Origin: Streptomyces bathyalis
GTDB taxonomy: Bacteria; Actinomycetota; Actinomycetes; Streptomycetales; Streptomycetaceae
NCBI RefSeq assembly: GCF_015910445.1
Contig: NZ_CP048882.1
Coordinates: 5,825,501-5,889,500, forward strand
Direction of reading: 5' to 3'
DNA: 64,000 nucleotides
Shown: positions 17,189 through 26,011 of the stretch, in pieces
How the letters are laid out: each line of letters starts with the position of its first letter
Numbering within the stretch: the first letter of the stretch is position 1
The notes under the pieces: generated by a model
Databases searched by the model: none
Told to the model about the DNA's origin: nothing
What the model saw: only the letters and a program-made list of their open reading frames with translations
Made by a program: the position numbers and the translations under genes

Positions 17189-18351
17189 ACCGCCATCTGC
17201 GTCCCGTCGAGGTCCCCGATCCGGCGTCGCTGCGGCACGTCCAGCAACTGTGCGACCTCGCGGCACCCTACGAGCAGGGCCCGGAGACCGATGCCCTCTT
17301 CGCCGCCGCGATGGCAGAGAGCAACGCATGGCATGCCGAACGCTCCGCGTTCTTCCGGTCGTTGCTGATCGACGAGCCCGGGACGCCGTCCCCCGACGTG
17401 GGCACGGACGTCCGCGCCCCGCTGGTGCACGCCAACTTCTTCAAGCGCCACGAAGTGCTCTCCGTCCCCCGCGACGAGGTCTTTCTCCACCTCACTTCAT
17501 CCGGCACCACCGGTCAGAAGTCGCAGATGTTCTTCGACGAGTGGACCATCCGCTCCGCCCAGCGCATGGTGGCCCGCGTCTTCGACCACTACGGATGGAT
17601 CACCCCGGACCAGCCCGTCAACTACCTGCTCTACAGCTACGAGCCCGCACCGCAGCTGAAGCTCGGCACCTCGTTCACCGACAACTACCTGTGCGACTTC
17701 GCACCCGCCCGGGACACCACTCACGCCCTGCGCCACACCGGCACGGGACACGAGTTCGACGTGCGCGGCTGCATCGAGGCGCTCCAGCGGTACGCGGACG
17801 AGGGGCTGCCGGTACGGATCCTCGGTTTCCCGGCCTTCCTCCACTTCACCCTGGAGCGGATGCGGTCGCTGGGCATCCCTCCGGTGCAGCTGCCGCCCGG
17901 CTCGCTCGTCGTGCTCGGCGGCGGCTGGAAGGGCCACGCCGACCGGCAGATCGGCAAGGACGCCTTCTACGCGGAGGTCACCGAGTATCTGGGCATTCCC
18001 TGCGAGAGGATCCGCGACACCTTCGGGTCCGTGGAGCACTGCGTGCCCTACGTGGAGTGCGAACGGCACCGGCTGCACGTTCCGGTGTGGTCCCGTGCCG
18101 CCGTACGCGACACCGCCACCCTCGAGCCGCTTCCCCACGGTGAGCGCGGCTACCTCCACCTCGTCTCCCCGTACATCACCTCGGTCCCGGCGCAGAGCGT
18201 GCTCATGGGCGACCTCGCCTCGCTGCACCCCGGCGAGGAATGCGGCTGCGCCCAGCCGACCCCCTGGTTCACCGTCCACGGCAGGGCCGGAGTGAGCCGC
18301 AATCGCAGCTGTGCGGTGGCCGCCGCCGAACTTCTGAAGGGAATGTCATGA
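17185..18351 (+). CDS. LuxE-family acyl-protein synthetase, 388 aa
   Basis: LuxE-type enzymes activate a fatty or other acid as acyl-AMP, take it onto their own cysteine and pass it to the LuxC reductase. The sequence has the family's AMP loop LTSSGTTGQKSQMFFDEWT near residue 105, the conserved stretch KLGTSFTDNYLCDFAP, GGGWKGHADRQIGKDAFYAEV and DTFGSVEHCVPYVECERH. Cysteines occur in the C-terminal part (ECGCAQPTPWF), where LuxE carries its acyl thiol, but I cannot assign the nucleophile by eye. Overlaps with both neighbours imply strict coupling with the LuxC-type partner downstream. No luxAB luciferase genes are present, so the product is an aldehyde or reduced acyl group for another purpose. 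Confidence 0.82.
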   Translation: MNRHLRPVEVPDPASLRHVQQLCDLAAPYEQGPETDALFAAAMAESNAWHAERSAFFRSLLIDEPGTPSPDVGTDVRAPLVHANFFKRHEVLSVPRDEVFLHLTSSGTTGQKSQMFFDEWTIRSAQRMVARVFDHYGWITPDQPVNYLLYSYEPAPQLKLGTSFTDNYLCDFAPARDTTHALRHTGTGHEFDVRGCIEALQRYADEGLPVRILGFPAFLHFTLERMRSLGIPPVQLPPGSLVVLGGGWKGHADRQIGKDAFYAEVTEYLGIPCERIRDTFGSVEHCVPYVECERHRLHVPVWSRAAVRDTATLEPLPHGERGYLHLVSPYITSVPAQSVLMGDLASLHPGEECGCAQPTPWFTVHGRAGVSRNRSCAVAAAELLKGMS

Positions 18352-20897
18352 CCAGCGCGCCGAACACCGGAGCGACCAGCGGACTCCACCTGTGGCAGGG
18401 CACGTTCATCGACGACGCGAAGGTCACCGAGCTCCTCGCCGACCTGCCCGCCCTCACCGAGCGCACGATGGCGGAGCAGCTGCCCACCGACGTCGTGCTG
18501 AGCGCGTGCGACCGGCTCTCCGAGGCACTGCTCACCCCCGGTGACCCGGTTCACGCCCGGCTGACGGACTGTCTCGCCGAGAGCGGCACGGAACCGGAGC
18601 AGGCGGCTTCCCTGCTCGCCGAGTTGGCCCAGGCGCTCGGCCGCCCGGCGCTGGAGCGCAAGCTCCACCGCGAACTCGGCGGACTCCACCCGGAGCGGTT
18701 CACCCGGCCCGACGCCCGGGAGACCGTCTACGAGGCGTGGGCGCCGCTCGGCCTCGTCGTGCACATCGCACCGGGCAACGCGGCGGGCGTGGCTCCGCTG
18801 AGCGTCGTCGAGGGACTGCTGACCGGCAACCTCAACGTGCTGAAGACGAGCAGCTCCGACACACCGCTCGCTCCGCTTCTGCTTGCCGAACTCGCTGCCG
18901 CCGACGAGACCGGAATCCTCGCCCGCCGGGTCATCGCCCTGAGCTTCCCCTCCGGCCGCAGGGCATGGCTGGAGCCCCTGTGCGCCGCTGCCGACGCGGT
19001 CGCCGTCTGGGGCGGCGAGGACGCCGTGGCCGGCATCGCCGCGCTCACGCCGCCCGGCTGCCGACTGATCGAGTGGGGCCACAAGATCTCCTTCGCGTAC
19101 CTGACCCGGGACGCCTGGAGCGACTCCTCGGTCCAGTCCGCGCTCGCCACGGACGTCTGCCGCCTCGACCAGCAGGCCTGTTCCAGTCCCCAGGTCGTCT
19201 ATCTCGACACCGACGATCCGGAGGAGGTCTTCGCCTTCGCGGACGGCTTCGCGGCCCGACTGGCCGAAGTCTCCGACAAGTTGCCATCCGTCCGACTCGA
19301 CGTCGCCGAGCACGCCGAGGTCACCAGCACCGAACTCGTCGCCCGGCTCGAACAGCACCTGGGCCTGACCCGGGTCGTCGCCGCCGCTGACGGCTCCTGG
19401 CGCGTCCTCGCCGACACCCGTCCCGCGATGACCGCCTCACCGCTCCACCGCAGCGTCTGGGTCAAGCCGCTGCCACGCCACGACATCGCCGCCACCCTGC
19501 GGCCCATGCGGCGCTACCTCCAGACCGCCGCGGTCGCCGGCAACCGCGTAGACGTGGCGGAGCTCGCCCGCTCCGTCGTCACCGCAGGTGTCACACGAGT
19601 GACCCCGGTGGGCGCCATGCTCGACGCCTACGACGGCGAACCCCACGACGGCGTCTACGCGTTGCAGCGATACAGCAGACGGGTCGCCGTACAGGCCGAC
19701 GAGCGTTTCACCGCCACCTCATGCCTGGACGACCTCGTGGCTCCGGCCGTACAGCCGGCCCCGCCCACCGGCCCGCTGCTCGACAAGGCAGGCGTCCAGG
19801 AGCAGTTGCGGTGCCTGGCCCCCGAACACGCCCACCTGTACTTCCGCAGCGGTGGCAGCACAGGCGCGCCCGCCCTCTCGGTCTTCACCAACACCGACTA
19901 CGACACCCAGATGCGCGCCGCTGCGAACGGCCTCCTCGACTCCGGGTTCGATCCGGCCCGCGACCGTGCCGCCAACCTCTTCTACAGCGGCGGCCTGTAC
20001 GGCAGCTTCATCAGCTTCTTCTCCATACTGGAGCGGCTGAACGCCACGCAGATCCCGCTGTCGGCGGGCACCGACCTCGCCGCGGTCGCGGAAGCCCTGG
20101 TGAGCTACCGGGCCGACACCCTCTTCGGCATGCCCTCCTACCTCTGGCAGCTCTTCCACGCCCAGGGGGAGACACTGCTCGCCTACGGCGGAGTCCGGAA
20201 GGTGTACTACGGGGGCGAGCACTTCACCGCCGAGCAACGCCGCGTCCTCACCGAGGACTTCGGTGTCGAGGTGATCCGGTCGGCGGCGTACGGGAGCACC
20301 GACCTCGGGCCGCTGGCGTACCAGTGCGAGCACGCCGAAGGCTCCGTCCATCACGTGCTGACCGACCTGCACACCCTGGAGATCCTCGACCTCGAGGAGG
20401 ACCGGCCGGTACGAGCCGGTGAACCGGGGCGACTGGTCTTCTCCAGCCGGGCCCGGTCCGGACAGCGGCTCGAGCGCTATCAGATCGGCGACATCGGACG
20501 GGCGCTGAGCGGTGTGTGCCCCTGCGGCAGCCGCGCCCCGCGGATCGAACTCCTCGGCCGTCACGGCGACGTGGCACGCATCGGCACGAACTCCTACCAC
20601 TACCGGCGCTTCGTCGACGCCGCCGAGAGGCACCTCGGCTACCGCGGAGAACTCCAGATCGTCCTCACCTCGGAGGCCGCGCGGGAGCGGCTCACCGTCC
20701 GGCTCGACGAGCGCTACGCCCCGTCGGCCGATTCCGCCCGGGCCGCCTTCCTGGCGGAGGTTCCGGCCCTGCGCTCCGCGGTCGAGGAGGAGGACCTCCT
20801 CACGTGCTCCGTCGAGATCACCGACGGCGCCGCGTTCGAACGGACCGCGGGCAGCGGCAAGTTGCGCACGTTCGTGGACCGGCGCACAGCGGGATGA
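18348..20897 (+). CDS. LuxC-type acyl reductase fused to a PaaK-like ligase domain, 849 aa
   Basis: Residues about 1-440 match LuxC acyl-CoA/acyl-enzyme reductases of the aldehyde-dehydrogenase superfamily: YEAWAPLGLVVHIAPGNAAGVAPLSVVEGLLTGN, a cofactor-binding AVAVWGGEDAV, and the catalytic cysteine in RLDQQACSSPQVV (Cys278). Residues about 480-849 form a second adenylate-forming domain like the ligase encoded upstream: YFRSGGSTGAPALSVFTN, YYGGEHF, RYQIGDIG and TAGSGKLRTF. Its phosphate loop has Ala where a Lys normally stands (GAPA rather than GAPK). ATG 18348 sits in an ATGA overlap with luxE; a longer frame start at 18240 lies inside luxE. The fusion suggests that activation and reduction are channelled. 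It is the last gene of the operon. Confidence 0.82.
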   Translation: MTSAPNTGATSGLHLWQGTFIDDAKVTELLADLPALTERTMAEQLPTDVVLSACDRLSEALLTPGDPVHARLTDCLAESGTEPEQAASLLAELAQALGRPALERKLHRELGGLHPERFTRPDARETVYEAWAPLGLVVHIAPGNAAGVAPLSVVEGLLTGNLNVLKTSSSDTPLAPLLLAELAAADETGILARRVIALSFPSGRRAWLEPLCAAADAVAVWGGEDAVAGIAALTPPGCRLIEWGHKISFAYLTRDAWSDSSVQSALATDVCRLDQQACSSPQVVYLDTDDPEEVFAFADGFAARLAEVSDKLPSVRLDVAEHAEVTSTELVARLEQHLGLTRVVAAADGSWRVLADTRPAMTASPLHRSVWVKPLPRHDIAATLRPMRRYLQTAAVAGNRVDVAELARSVVTAGVTRVTPVGAMLDAYDGEPHDGVYALQRYSRRVAVQADERFTATSCLDDLVAPAVQPAPPTGPLLDKAGVQEQLRCLAPEHAHLYFRSGGSTGAPALSVFTNTDYDTQMRAAANGLLDSGFDPARDRAANLFYSGGLYGSFISFFSILERLNATQIPLSAGTDLAAVAEALVSYRADTLFGMPSYLWQLFHAQGETLLAYGGVRKVYYGGEHFTAEQRRVLTEDFGVEVIRSAAYGSTDLGPLAYQCEHAEGSVHHVLTDLHTLEILDLEEDRPVRAGEPGRLVFSSRARSGQRLERYQIGDIGRALSGVCPCGSRAPRIELLGRHGDVARIGTNSYHYRRFVDAAERHLGYRGELQIVLTSEAARERLTVRLDERYAPSADSARAAFLAEVPALRSAVEEEDLLTCSVEITDGAAFERTAGSGKLRTFVDRRTAG

Positions 20898-20925
20898 CGT
20901 CCGGTACGGGAAGTCGGATGCCCAT

Positions 20926-21011
20926 GCTGTGCACCGATGTGCACCGACCCACTGATCGTTCTGCTTCCATGAAGGTCAGGGCTTCTTCTCAGCTGTACTT
21001 CGACATCTAGA
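20926..21011 (+). repeat. Attachment-site copy 2 with arm
   Basis: The glnA-end core at 20991-21011 is identical to copy 1 over 21 bases and keeps the in-frame LYFDI-stop. It is preceded by an arm of about 65 bases, from GCTGTGCACC at 20926 through two GTGCACC motifs, GACCCAC and AGGTCAGG, that is closely matched at 26334-26403. This marks the junction between elements 1 and 2. Confidence 0.72.
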
Positions 21012-21050
21012 CCCGGGGCCGGGCGAACCGGCCTTCGCGGTACGGGAATT

Positions 21051-21093
21051 GATGACCCGCGGAAGCGCCTTGCGAGCGCCTCCGCGGGTCATC
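21051..21093 (+). terminator. glnA-terminator-like hairpin after core copy 2
   Basis: GATGACCCGCGGA (21051-21063) pairs perfectly with TCCGCGGGTCATC (21081-21093), followed by a T-rich GTCTTTT. It has the same position and inner sequence as the hairpin after glnA. The next 320 bases, to the MerR gene, hold one more GTGCAC pair (about 21,111 and 21,121) and a GGCCTGC-CA-GCAGGCC palindrome at 21254-21269, but no supported gene. Confidence 0.6.
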
Positions 21094-21411
21094 GTCTTTT
21101 CCGCCCTCATGTGCACGGAAGTGCACCGGGTGTCGGATGTGCTGTCGAGTGGTCAGGTGCCGCCGTCAAGGGGAGCTGCAATCCCCACACGAAGCCGAGG
21201 GCTGTTCAGGGCAAACCAAGTTCGGGGCCTCGGTGTTGATGCCGGTCGCTGCTGGCCTGCCAGCAGGCCGTTGGTGTGGCGGGTGAGGGCATCCAGGCGG
21301 GCAGCCAGACCGGCGCGGCTTGCAGCGAGGCTCAAACTACCCGGAACGCTTTGCGTCCCGCGCAGCATGGGTTGGCGGCAGTCGCGCGGAGAGTTGCACG
21401 TCTCAGTCGTC

Positions 21412-21750
21412 TCAGGCCGCGGTTGTCGGGTCCGCTGATTCGGCGGCGCGGTGGTATTCGGCGTTGATGCGCTGGGCTTCTTCGAGTTGGTCTTCGAGGA
21501 TGATGATGCGGCAGGCAGCCTCGATGGGAGTCCCCTGGTCGACGAGCTCCCGGGCCCGGGCGGCGATGCGCAACTGGTAGCGGGAGTAGCGGCGGTGGCC
21601 GCCCTCCGATCGGAGCGGGGTGATGAGGCGGGCTTCTCCGATGGCGCGGAGGAAGCCCTGGGTGGTGCCGAGCATTTCGGCGGCCCGGCCCATCGTGTAG
21701 GCGGGGTAATCGTCGTCGTCGAGACGGCTGAACGAGTCGTCTGCTGTCAT
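21412..21750 (-). CDS. MerR-family regulator, 112 aa
   Basis: The N-terminal winged helix is clear: YPAYTMGRAAEMLGTTQGFLRAIGEARLITPLRSEGGHRRYSRYQL, with the HRRY signature. The following helix contains ARARELVDQGTPIEAACRIIILEDQLEEAQRI, the dimerisation coil. The protein ends soon afterwards with no cysteine-rich effector domain, so it is a short MerR protein without a metal site. ATG at 21748-21750 follows GAGAGG. MerR genes of this kind often occur near cold-shock genes in Streptomyces, as here. The target is unknown. Confidence 0.83.
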   Translation of the reverse strand: MTADDSFSRLDDDDYPAYTMGRAAEMLGTTQGFLRAIGEARLITPLRSEGGHRRYSRYQLRIAARARELVDQGTPIEAACRIIILEDQLEEAQRINAEYHRAAESADPTTAA

Positions 21751-22560
21751 TGCACCTCTCTGTGGACGCATTGAGGGGTCCTGGTGCCATACGGCACCAG
21801 GACCCCGAAGGAACTGCTACACCATCTGCCGACCTTGATACTGCGTCGGCTTCTTGTTTCCGCAGACCCGACCGAGATGCTGTCGAGGGTGCGGGGATCG
21901 CGGTTGCTTGACCGAAGACCACCTCACTATCGATGTCCTGCGGTACCCGGGCTCAAGAACTCCGCCCGGGCGATCCTGATGGCGCGTAGGTCCTCCGTTC
22001 TTCCCTCGGTGATCAACTACTTACCAAGCGGGATACTGCGTACTGCTGTTGATGCGAACTGCCAGCGGCCTGCAATAGCGCCGCCCTTCGGCAGCCAGCC
22101 CCGTCGCCCGTCCTGCGTCTGCTCTGGCTTGGAACCCCACTGCCGAACTTCCCAGTGCGCGCGCCCGCAGCCGACGCCTTCACTGAGGTGCTGCTCATTG
22201 ACTTCACTGCTGGGTACTGCGGTCCTGCTCACGGCGGCCCCTGATGCTGCGGCCACCCGGTCCGGTCGTCAGTCCGTCGCCGTCCTGCAACAACTCTGGC
22301 TTCGGAACTCCACCACCGCACCGTCCTGCGAACTTCGGGTACTGCTGGCCGGCAGTTCGTCTCTGCCAGGCCCTGCTGTCTCTCTGGGCTATGGCAGAAA
22401 CCCTAACCACGCCAGCACTCCATGTCTACTCCGGCCGACATAGATTTTGCGAGTTCGACGGTGAGGTAATCGACCTCGAACGGTGAGCTGACAGGGGCGA
22501 GGGCCGTCACCAGCCGGGTCACCAGGCCCTGCCGGGGCACAAGCCCTGACAGAGGGGACC
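21751..22560. other. About 0.8 kb without a convincing gene, rich in ACTGC pentamers
   Basis: Open frames here lack Streptomyces codon bias. The plus strand repeats the pentamer ACTGC at least eight times between 21,810 and 22,360, often as TACTGC or AACTGC. Segments such as CTGGCTTGGAAC (near 22,124) and CTGGCTTCGGAAC (near 22,298) look related. It may be a decayed coding region or a long leader. I see no RNA gene. Confidence 0.3.
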
Positions 22561-22587
22561 CGGCATTCAACGAACAGGGTGACCGTG

Positions 22588-22776
22588 ATGAACATGATGA
22601 GCATCAACGCCGCAACCGTTCGTTCCGTGGGCCGTCGACGGCGCACGCGGGAGCGCCCGGTGGTTCGTCGCGGGGCTCGGACGACCGCGATCGCAGCCGA
22701 GGCTCCTGAAACGGTGGTTCTGATGGTTTCGGCACTCGTCACCGACGCCCCGTGCTGCGGCGCCGTCTGGGGCTGA
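22588..22776 (+). CDS. Possible small hypothetical protein, 62 aa
   Basis: ATG 22588 starts a frame with moderate GC bias in third positions: an Arg-rich half (VGRRRRTRERPVVRRGARTT) then a hydrophobic half (ETVVLMVSALVTDAPCCGAVWG) ending in paired cysteines. A weak AGGGTG site precedes it. I recognise no family. It could be a small membrane-active peptide or a chance frame; the opposite strand is also open here. Confidence 0.3.
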   Translation: MNMMSINAATVRSVGRRRRTRERPVVRRGARTTAIAAEAPETVVLMVSALVTDAPCCGAVWG

Positions 22777-23040
22777 CTGCGCACCCGGACGGCGTCGAGG
22801 TGGCCGCGCACCGCCCCCCTCGCCGGGTAGCGCCAAGGCAGCGGTACCGGCAGCGCTCACCGGATCCGGGGCTCTGCCGATCGCCCTCGCCGGACAGTCG
22901 GATGACCCAAGAACCTTGGCGCTCCGGGTGGATCAATATCTACGACCGCGAGGTGAGGGTTTAACTTGTCGGGCGGTGAGTGTTTTTGCCGCAACGAACA
23001 GAGTGGACTTATCTGGCGTTCGCAGGCCGCGATCGCGTGC

Positions 23041-23218
23041 TACTGTCGATGTCAGTTGCAGTCTTGGTTCCCAAAACTTCCAATGCTCCCGGTAGGTGTT
23101 TTTCCTCCGCTGGAAGCGTTTTTGTATTTCCGGGTATTTCCCGGTCGGGGCATCATCGCGGCGACCCGGTACCCGTGCACTGCGGGTCCCGGCGTACTGC
23201 CCCAAAGGGAGATATGGC
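23041..23218 (+). promoter_or_regulatory. Probable promoter and long leader of the cold-shock gene
   Basis: TACTGTCGAT (23041-23050) fits a -10 element and matches 13043-13052. After it come about 165 bases with lower GC than the surroundings and T-runs (GTGTTTTTCCTCCGC, GCGTTTTTGTATTTCC) before the cold-shock start. Long structured leaders are known to control csp mRNA. The ribosome site AAAGGGAG lies directly before the start. Confidence 0.45.
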
Positions 23219-23422
23219 ATGGCATCTGGCACCGTGAAATGGTTCAACGCCGCCAAAGGGTTCGGCTTCATCGAGCAGGACGGTGGCGGTCCTGACGTGT
23301 TCGCCCACTTCTCGAACATCGCAGCCCAGGGCTTCCGTGAGCTGCTCGAAGGTCAGAAGGTCACCTTCGACATCGCGCAGAGCCAGAAGGGCCCGACTGC
23401 AGAGAACATCGTTCCCGCCTGA
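23219..23422 (+). CDS. Cold-shock protein (CspA family), 67 aa
   Basis: A single cold-shock domain that binds single-stranded RNA or DNA. The RNP1 motif KGFGFIEQ and RNP2 motif DVFAHFS are intact, and the opening GTVKWFNAAKGFGFI is standard. Length is normal. ATG 23219 was chosen over the ATG at 23214, which is out of frame. It lies 290 bases upstream of a DEAD-box helicase gene in the same direction; the two families cooperate in unfolding RNA at low temperature, and this pairing recurs in Streptomyces. Confidence 0.95.
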   Translation: MASGTVKWFNAAKGFGFIEQDGGGPDVFAHFSNIAAQGFRELLEGQKVTFDIAQSQKGPTAENIVPA

Positions 23423-23712
23423 CGCTGACACGCACTTTGTAGCTGGCGTCTCTCGGGGCGGGTCCAGCTGCGGAACTTTCCGCAGTGGTTTCGCCTGTGG
23501 GGCAGCCGCAGCCTGCTGCTCCTCTTCATCTGCACACTTCGACGTCCTGGATTTCACGTCCACATGATGTCACTCATTTCATCACCTGGACCCGCACCGG
23601 ATTCGCTGCAGGGCCAGATCCACATTCCATTCGGCTCGTTCTTGTGATCCCCCGCGCTGCTCTTCCGATGCGGGAATTCCTTGATACGTGCCGTATCAAG
23701 GAAAGGTTCTGA

Positions 23713-25227
23713 ATGAACCCCACACGTACGAACGACCGCTCCTCCCGCAGGCGCACCGGCGGTCCCGCTTTCGGTGGCGCCGGTGCGGGCCGGAGCGGCC
23801 GCTTCGGGTTGCCCGCCCCGAGCCGTTCTGCCGGACCGCGCCGCTCAGGCGGCCACGGCCGGCGGCCCGCAGGGGTGCAGGGCGAGTTCGCCCTGCCGAA
23901 GACGATCACTCCCGCGCTGCCCGCCGTGGAGGCATTCGCCGACCTCGACATGACCGAGCGGCTGCTGGCCGCGCTGACCGCGCAAGGCGTGAGCGTGCCA
24001 TTCCCGATCCAGGGCGCGACCCTGCCCAACACCCTCGCCGGCCGCGACGTCCTCGGACGCGGGCGCACCGGCTCCGGCAAGACTCTCGCCTTCGGACTGG
24101 CCCTGCTGGCCCGCACCGCCGGCCAGCGCGCCGAGCCCCGCCAGCCGCTGGCTCTGATCCTCGTACCGACGCGTGAGCTGGCGCAGCAGGTGACCGACGC
24201 TCTGACCCCCTACGCCCGCTCGGTGAAGCTGCGCCTGGCCACCGTCGTCGGCGGAATGTCGATCGGCAGGCAGATCAGTGCGCTGCGGGGTGGCGCAGAG
24301 GTCGTCGTCGCGACGCCGGGCCGCCTCAAGGACCTCATCGACCGCGGCGACTGCCGGCTGAACCAGGTCGCGATCACCGTCCTGGACGAGGCGGACCAGA
24401 TGGCCGACATGGGCTTCATGCCCCAGGTCACCGCACTCCTGGATCAGGTCCGCCCCGAGGGCCAGCGGATGCTGTTCTCCGCGACCCTCGACCGCAACGT
24501 CGATCTCCTGGTCCGCCGCTACCTCACCGATCCGGTCGTGCACTCCGTCGACCCGTCCGCAGGTGCGGTCACCACGATGGAGCATCACGTGCTGCACGTC
24601 CATGGGGCCGACAAGCACCGCACGACGACACAGATCGCGGCGCGCGAAGGCAGAGTGATCATGTTCCTCGACACCAAGCATGCCGTCGACCGGCTGACGA
24701 AGGACCTGCTGAACAGCGGGGTGCGAGCGGCCGCCCTGCACGGCGGTAAGTCGCAGCCGCAGCGCACCCGGACCCTGGCCCAATTCAAGACCGGGCACGT
24801 CACCGTGCTCGTGGCGACCAACGTCGCAGCGCGCGGCATCCACGTCGACAGCCTCGACCTCGTCGTCAACGTCGACCCGCCGACCGACCACAAGGACTAC
24901 CTCCATCGCGGCGGACGCACTGCGCGGGCGGGCGAGTCCGGCAGTGTCGTCACCCTGGTCACCCCCAACCAGCGCCGCACCATGACCCGCCTCATGGCGG
25001 CCGCCGGCATCGTGCCCCAGACCACCCAGGTCCGCTCCGGTGAGGAGGCACTCAGCCGGATCACCGGCGCCCAGACCCCCTCCGGCATCCCCGTGACGAT
25101 CACCGCGCCGGTGACCGAAGGTGCGCAGAGGCGTAAGCGCAGCGCATCCTCGCGCGGCCGACGCAGCCCCGCTTCGGCTGCCCGGAGCGTGAAGGTGCGG
25201 CGCTCCTCCTTTGGTGCGGCGGCCTAG
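23713..25227 (+). CDS. DEAD-box RNA helicase, 504 aa
   Basis: ATP-dependent RNA unwinding. Motifs run in order: Q-motif region PFPIQGATLP, motif I GRTGSGKT, Ia PTRELAQQ, Ib TPGRL, II DEAD (VLDEADQM), III SAT, IV-like VIMFLDTK, V VATNVAARGIHV and VI HRGGRTARAG. The first 55 residues are Gly/Arg-rich and the C-terminus is basic (RRKRSASSRGRR), the RNA-binding tails typical of actinobacterial cold-response helicases. ATG 23713 is preceded by AAGGTTC. It probably works with the cold-shock protein encoded upstream. In element 2 it is the largest gene and could serve general fitness of the host. Confidence 0.93.
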   Translation: MNPTRTNDRSSRRRTGGPAFGGAGAGRSGRFGLPAPSRSAGPRRSGGHGRRPAGVQGEFALPKTITPALPAVEAFADLDMTERLLAALTAQGVSVPFPIQGATLPNTLAGRDVLGRGRTGSGKTLAFGLALLARTAGQRAEPRQPLALILVPTRELAQQVTDALTPYARSVKLRLATVVGGMSIGRQISALRGGAEVVVATPGRLKDLIDRGDCRLNQVAITVLDEADQMADMGFMPQVTALLDQVRPEGQRMLFSATLDRNVDLLVRRYLTDPVVHSVDPSAGAVTTMEHHVLHVHGADKHRTTTQIAAREGRVIMFLDTKHAVDRLTKDLLNSGVRAAALHGGKSQPQRTRTLAQFKTGHVTVLVATNVAARGIHVDSLDLVVNVDPPTDHKDYLHRGGRTARAGESGSVVTLVTPNQRRTMTRLMAAAGIVPQTTQVRSGEEALSRITGAQTPSGIPVTITAPVTEGAQRRKRSASSRGRRSPASAARSVKVRRSSFGAAA

Positions 25228-25375
25228 AGCCTTCGTGATCAAGAAGCTGACCAACCTCTGCAGAAGGCACGCTCTGACGTTGGTTCAGGTGCAGTCCCGA
25301 GCGGCGAGCGCCACCCCCGTGCACATGACGCAGGCCGACGCACTGGAAGCGACCTCACCGCAGGTCTGTGACGAC

Positions 25376-25603
25376 ATGACCATCGAGGCCGCCCCGTCCG
25401 TCATGGACAGTGCCCGCACCGGGCACCTGCTCGTCAGCGTGAACGACGGCCTGCGCACGGGACCGGCCACCCAGGCCCAGCTCGTCGCGGTCCGCGACAG
25501 CTCCGAGCACGCGGACCGTGCCCAGCTGCGCGACATCCTCGGCGACCGCGGGCCGTCCAGCAGCACGCGATGCACTACCGCCGACTCGACTGCCTGTCAT
25601 TGA
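25376..25603 (+). CDS. Possible small hypothetical protein, 75 aa
   Basis: The frame gives MTIEAAPSVMDSARTGHLLVSVNDGLRTGPATQAQLVAV... then ADRAQLRDILGDRG, with coding-like GC bias up to about codon 62, after which the composition worsens (SSSTRCTTADS), suggesting a frameshifted or decayed end. No ribosome site is obvious. No family is recognised. Confidence 0.35.
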   Translation: MTIEAAPSVMDSARTGHLLVSVNDGLRTGPATQAQLVAVRDSSEHADRAQLRDILGDRGPSSSTRCTTADSTACH

Positions 25604-25699
25604 TGAACAAGTCAGCGCCCCGGGCGTCCCCGCCGTGTCCGCTGAACACTTCGCCGCAGCAGAACCGTCCCCCTTCGCTCTTCTCCTTGTGAGGCACCC

Positions 25700-26011
25700 A
25701 TGCGCTGCATCATCGCCCGCTTCCCCTTCGACCTCACCAAGACCGGCGTCCTGGAATCGATGAAAGGCGTCAGGCCCGAGCAGGTCGTCGGCGAATCCGT
25801 GACCATCGGCCGCCGTACCTACCCCGTCAAGCAGGTCGGCCAGGTCGTCACAGGCCAGGACCGCCGCGACTTCAGCGCCGGCGAAGTCCTCCGGGCCATG
25901 GCCCGGCTCGGCTTCACCTGCCGCAGCCTTCCCCAGGCCGCCGCGCCAACGCGCGGCCTCACCCCCTTCCAAGAGGCTTCCGCGATGCTTGGAGCACCTG
26001 AGACCGTCTGA
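25700..26011 (+). CDS. Conserved small hypothetical protein, 103 aa
   Basis: MRCIIARFPFDLTKTGVLESMKGVRPEQVVGESVTIGRRTYPVKQVG... has strong coding bias and a compact alpha/beta look, with no membrane segment. I recall close relatives across Streptomyces near MerR and cold-shock genes, but I know of no function. A GTGAGGC ribosome-site-like sequence precedes ATG 25700. It is the last gene of element 2, followed by about 320 bases of apparently non-coding DNA up to the attachment-site arm. Confidence 0.6.
   Translation: MRCIIARFPFDLTKTGVLESMKGVRPEQVVGESVTIGRRTYPVKQVGQVVTGQDRRDFSAGEVLRAMARLGFTCRSLPQAAAPTRGLTPFQEASAMLGAPETV

Noticed and set aside
17185..20897. Bioluminescence genes
   Set aside because: LuxE- and LuxC-type genes are present, but luxA, luxB and luxD are not, and the LuxC protein is fused to a ligase. 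Light production is not supported.
21153..21368. A 71-codon minus-strand frame with an integrase-like feel
   Set aside because: The sequence (RLDALTRHTNGLLAGQQ...) has no catalytic motif and no ribosome site; too weak to list.
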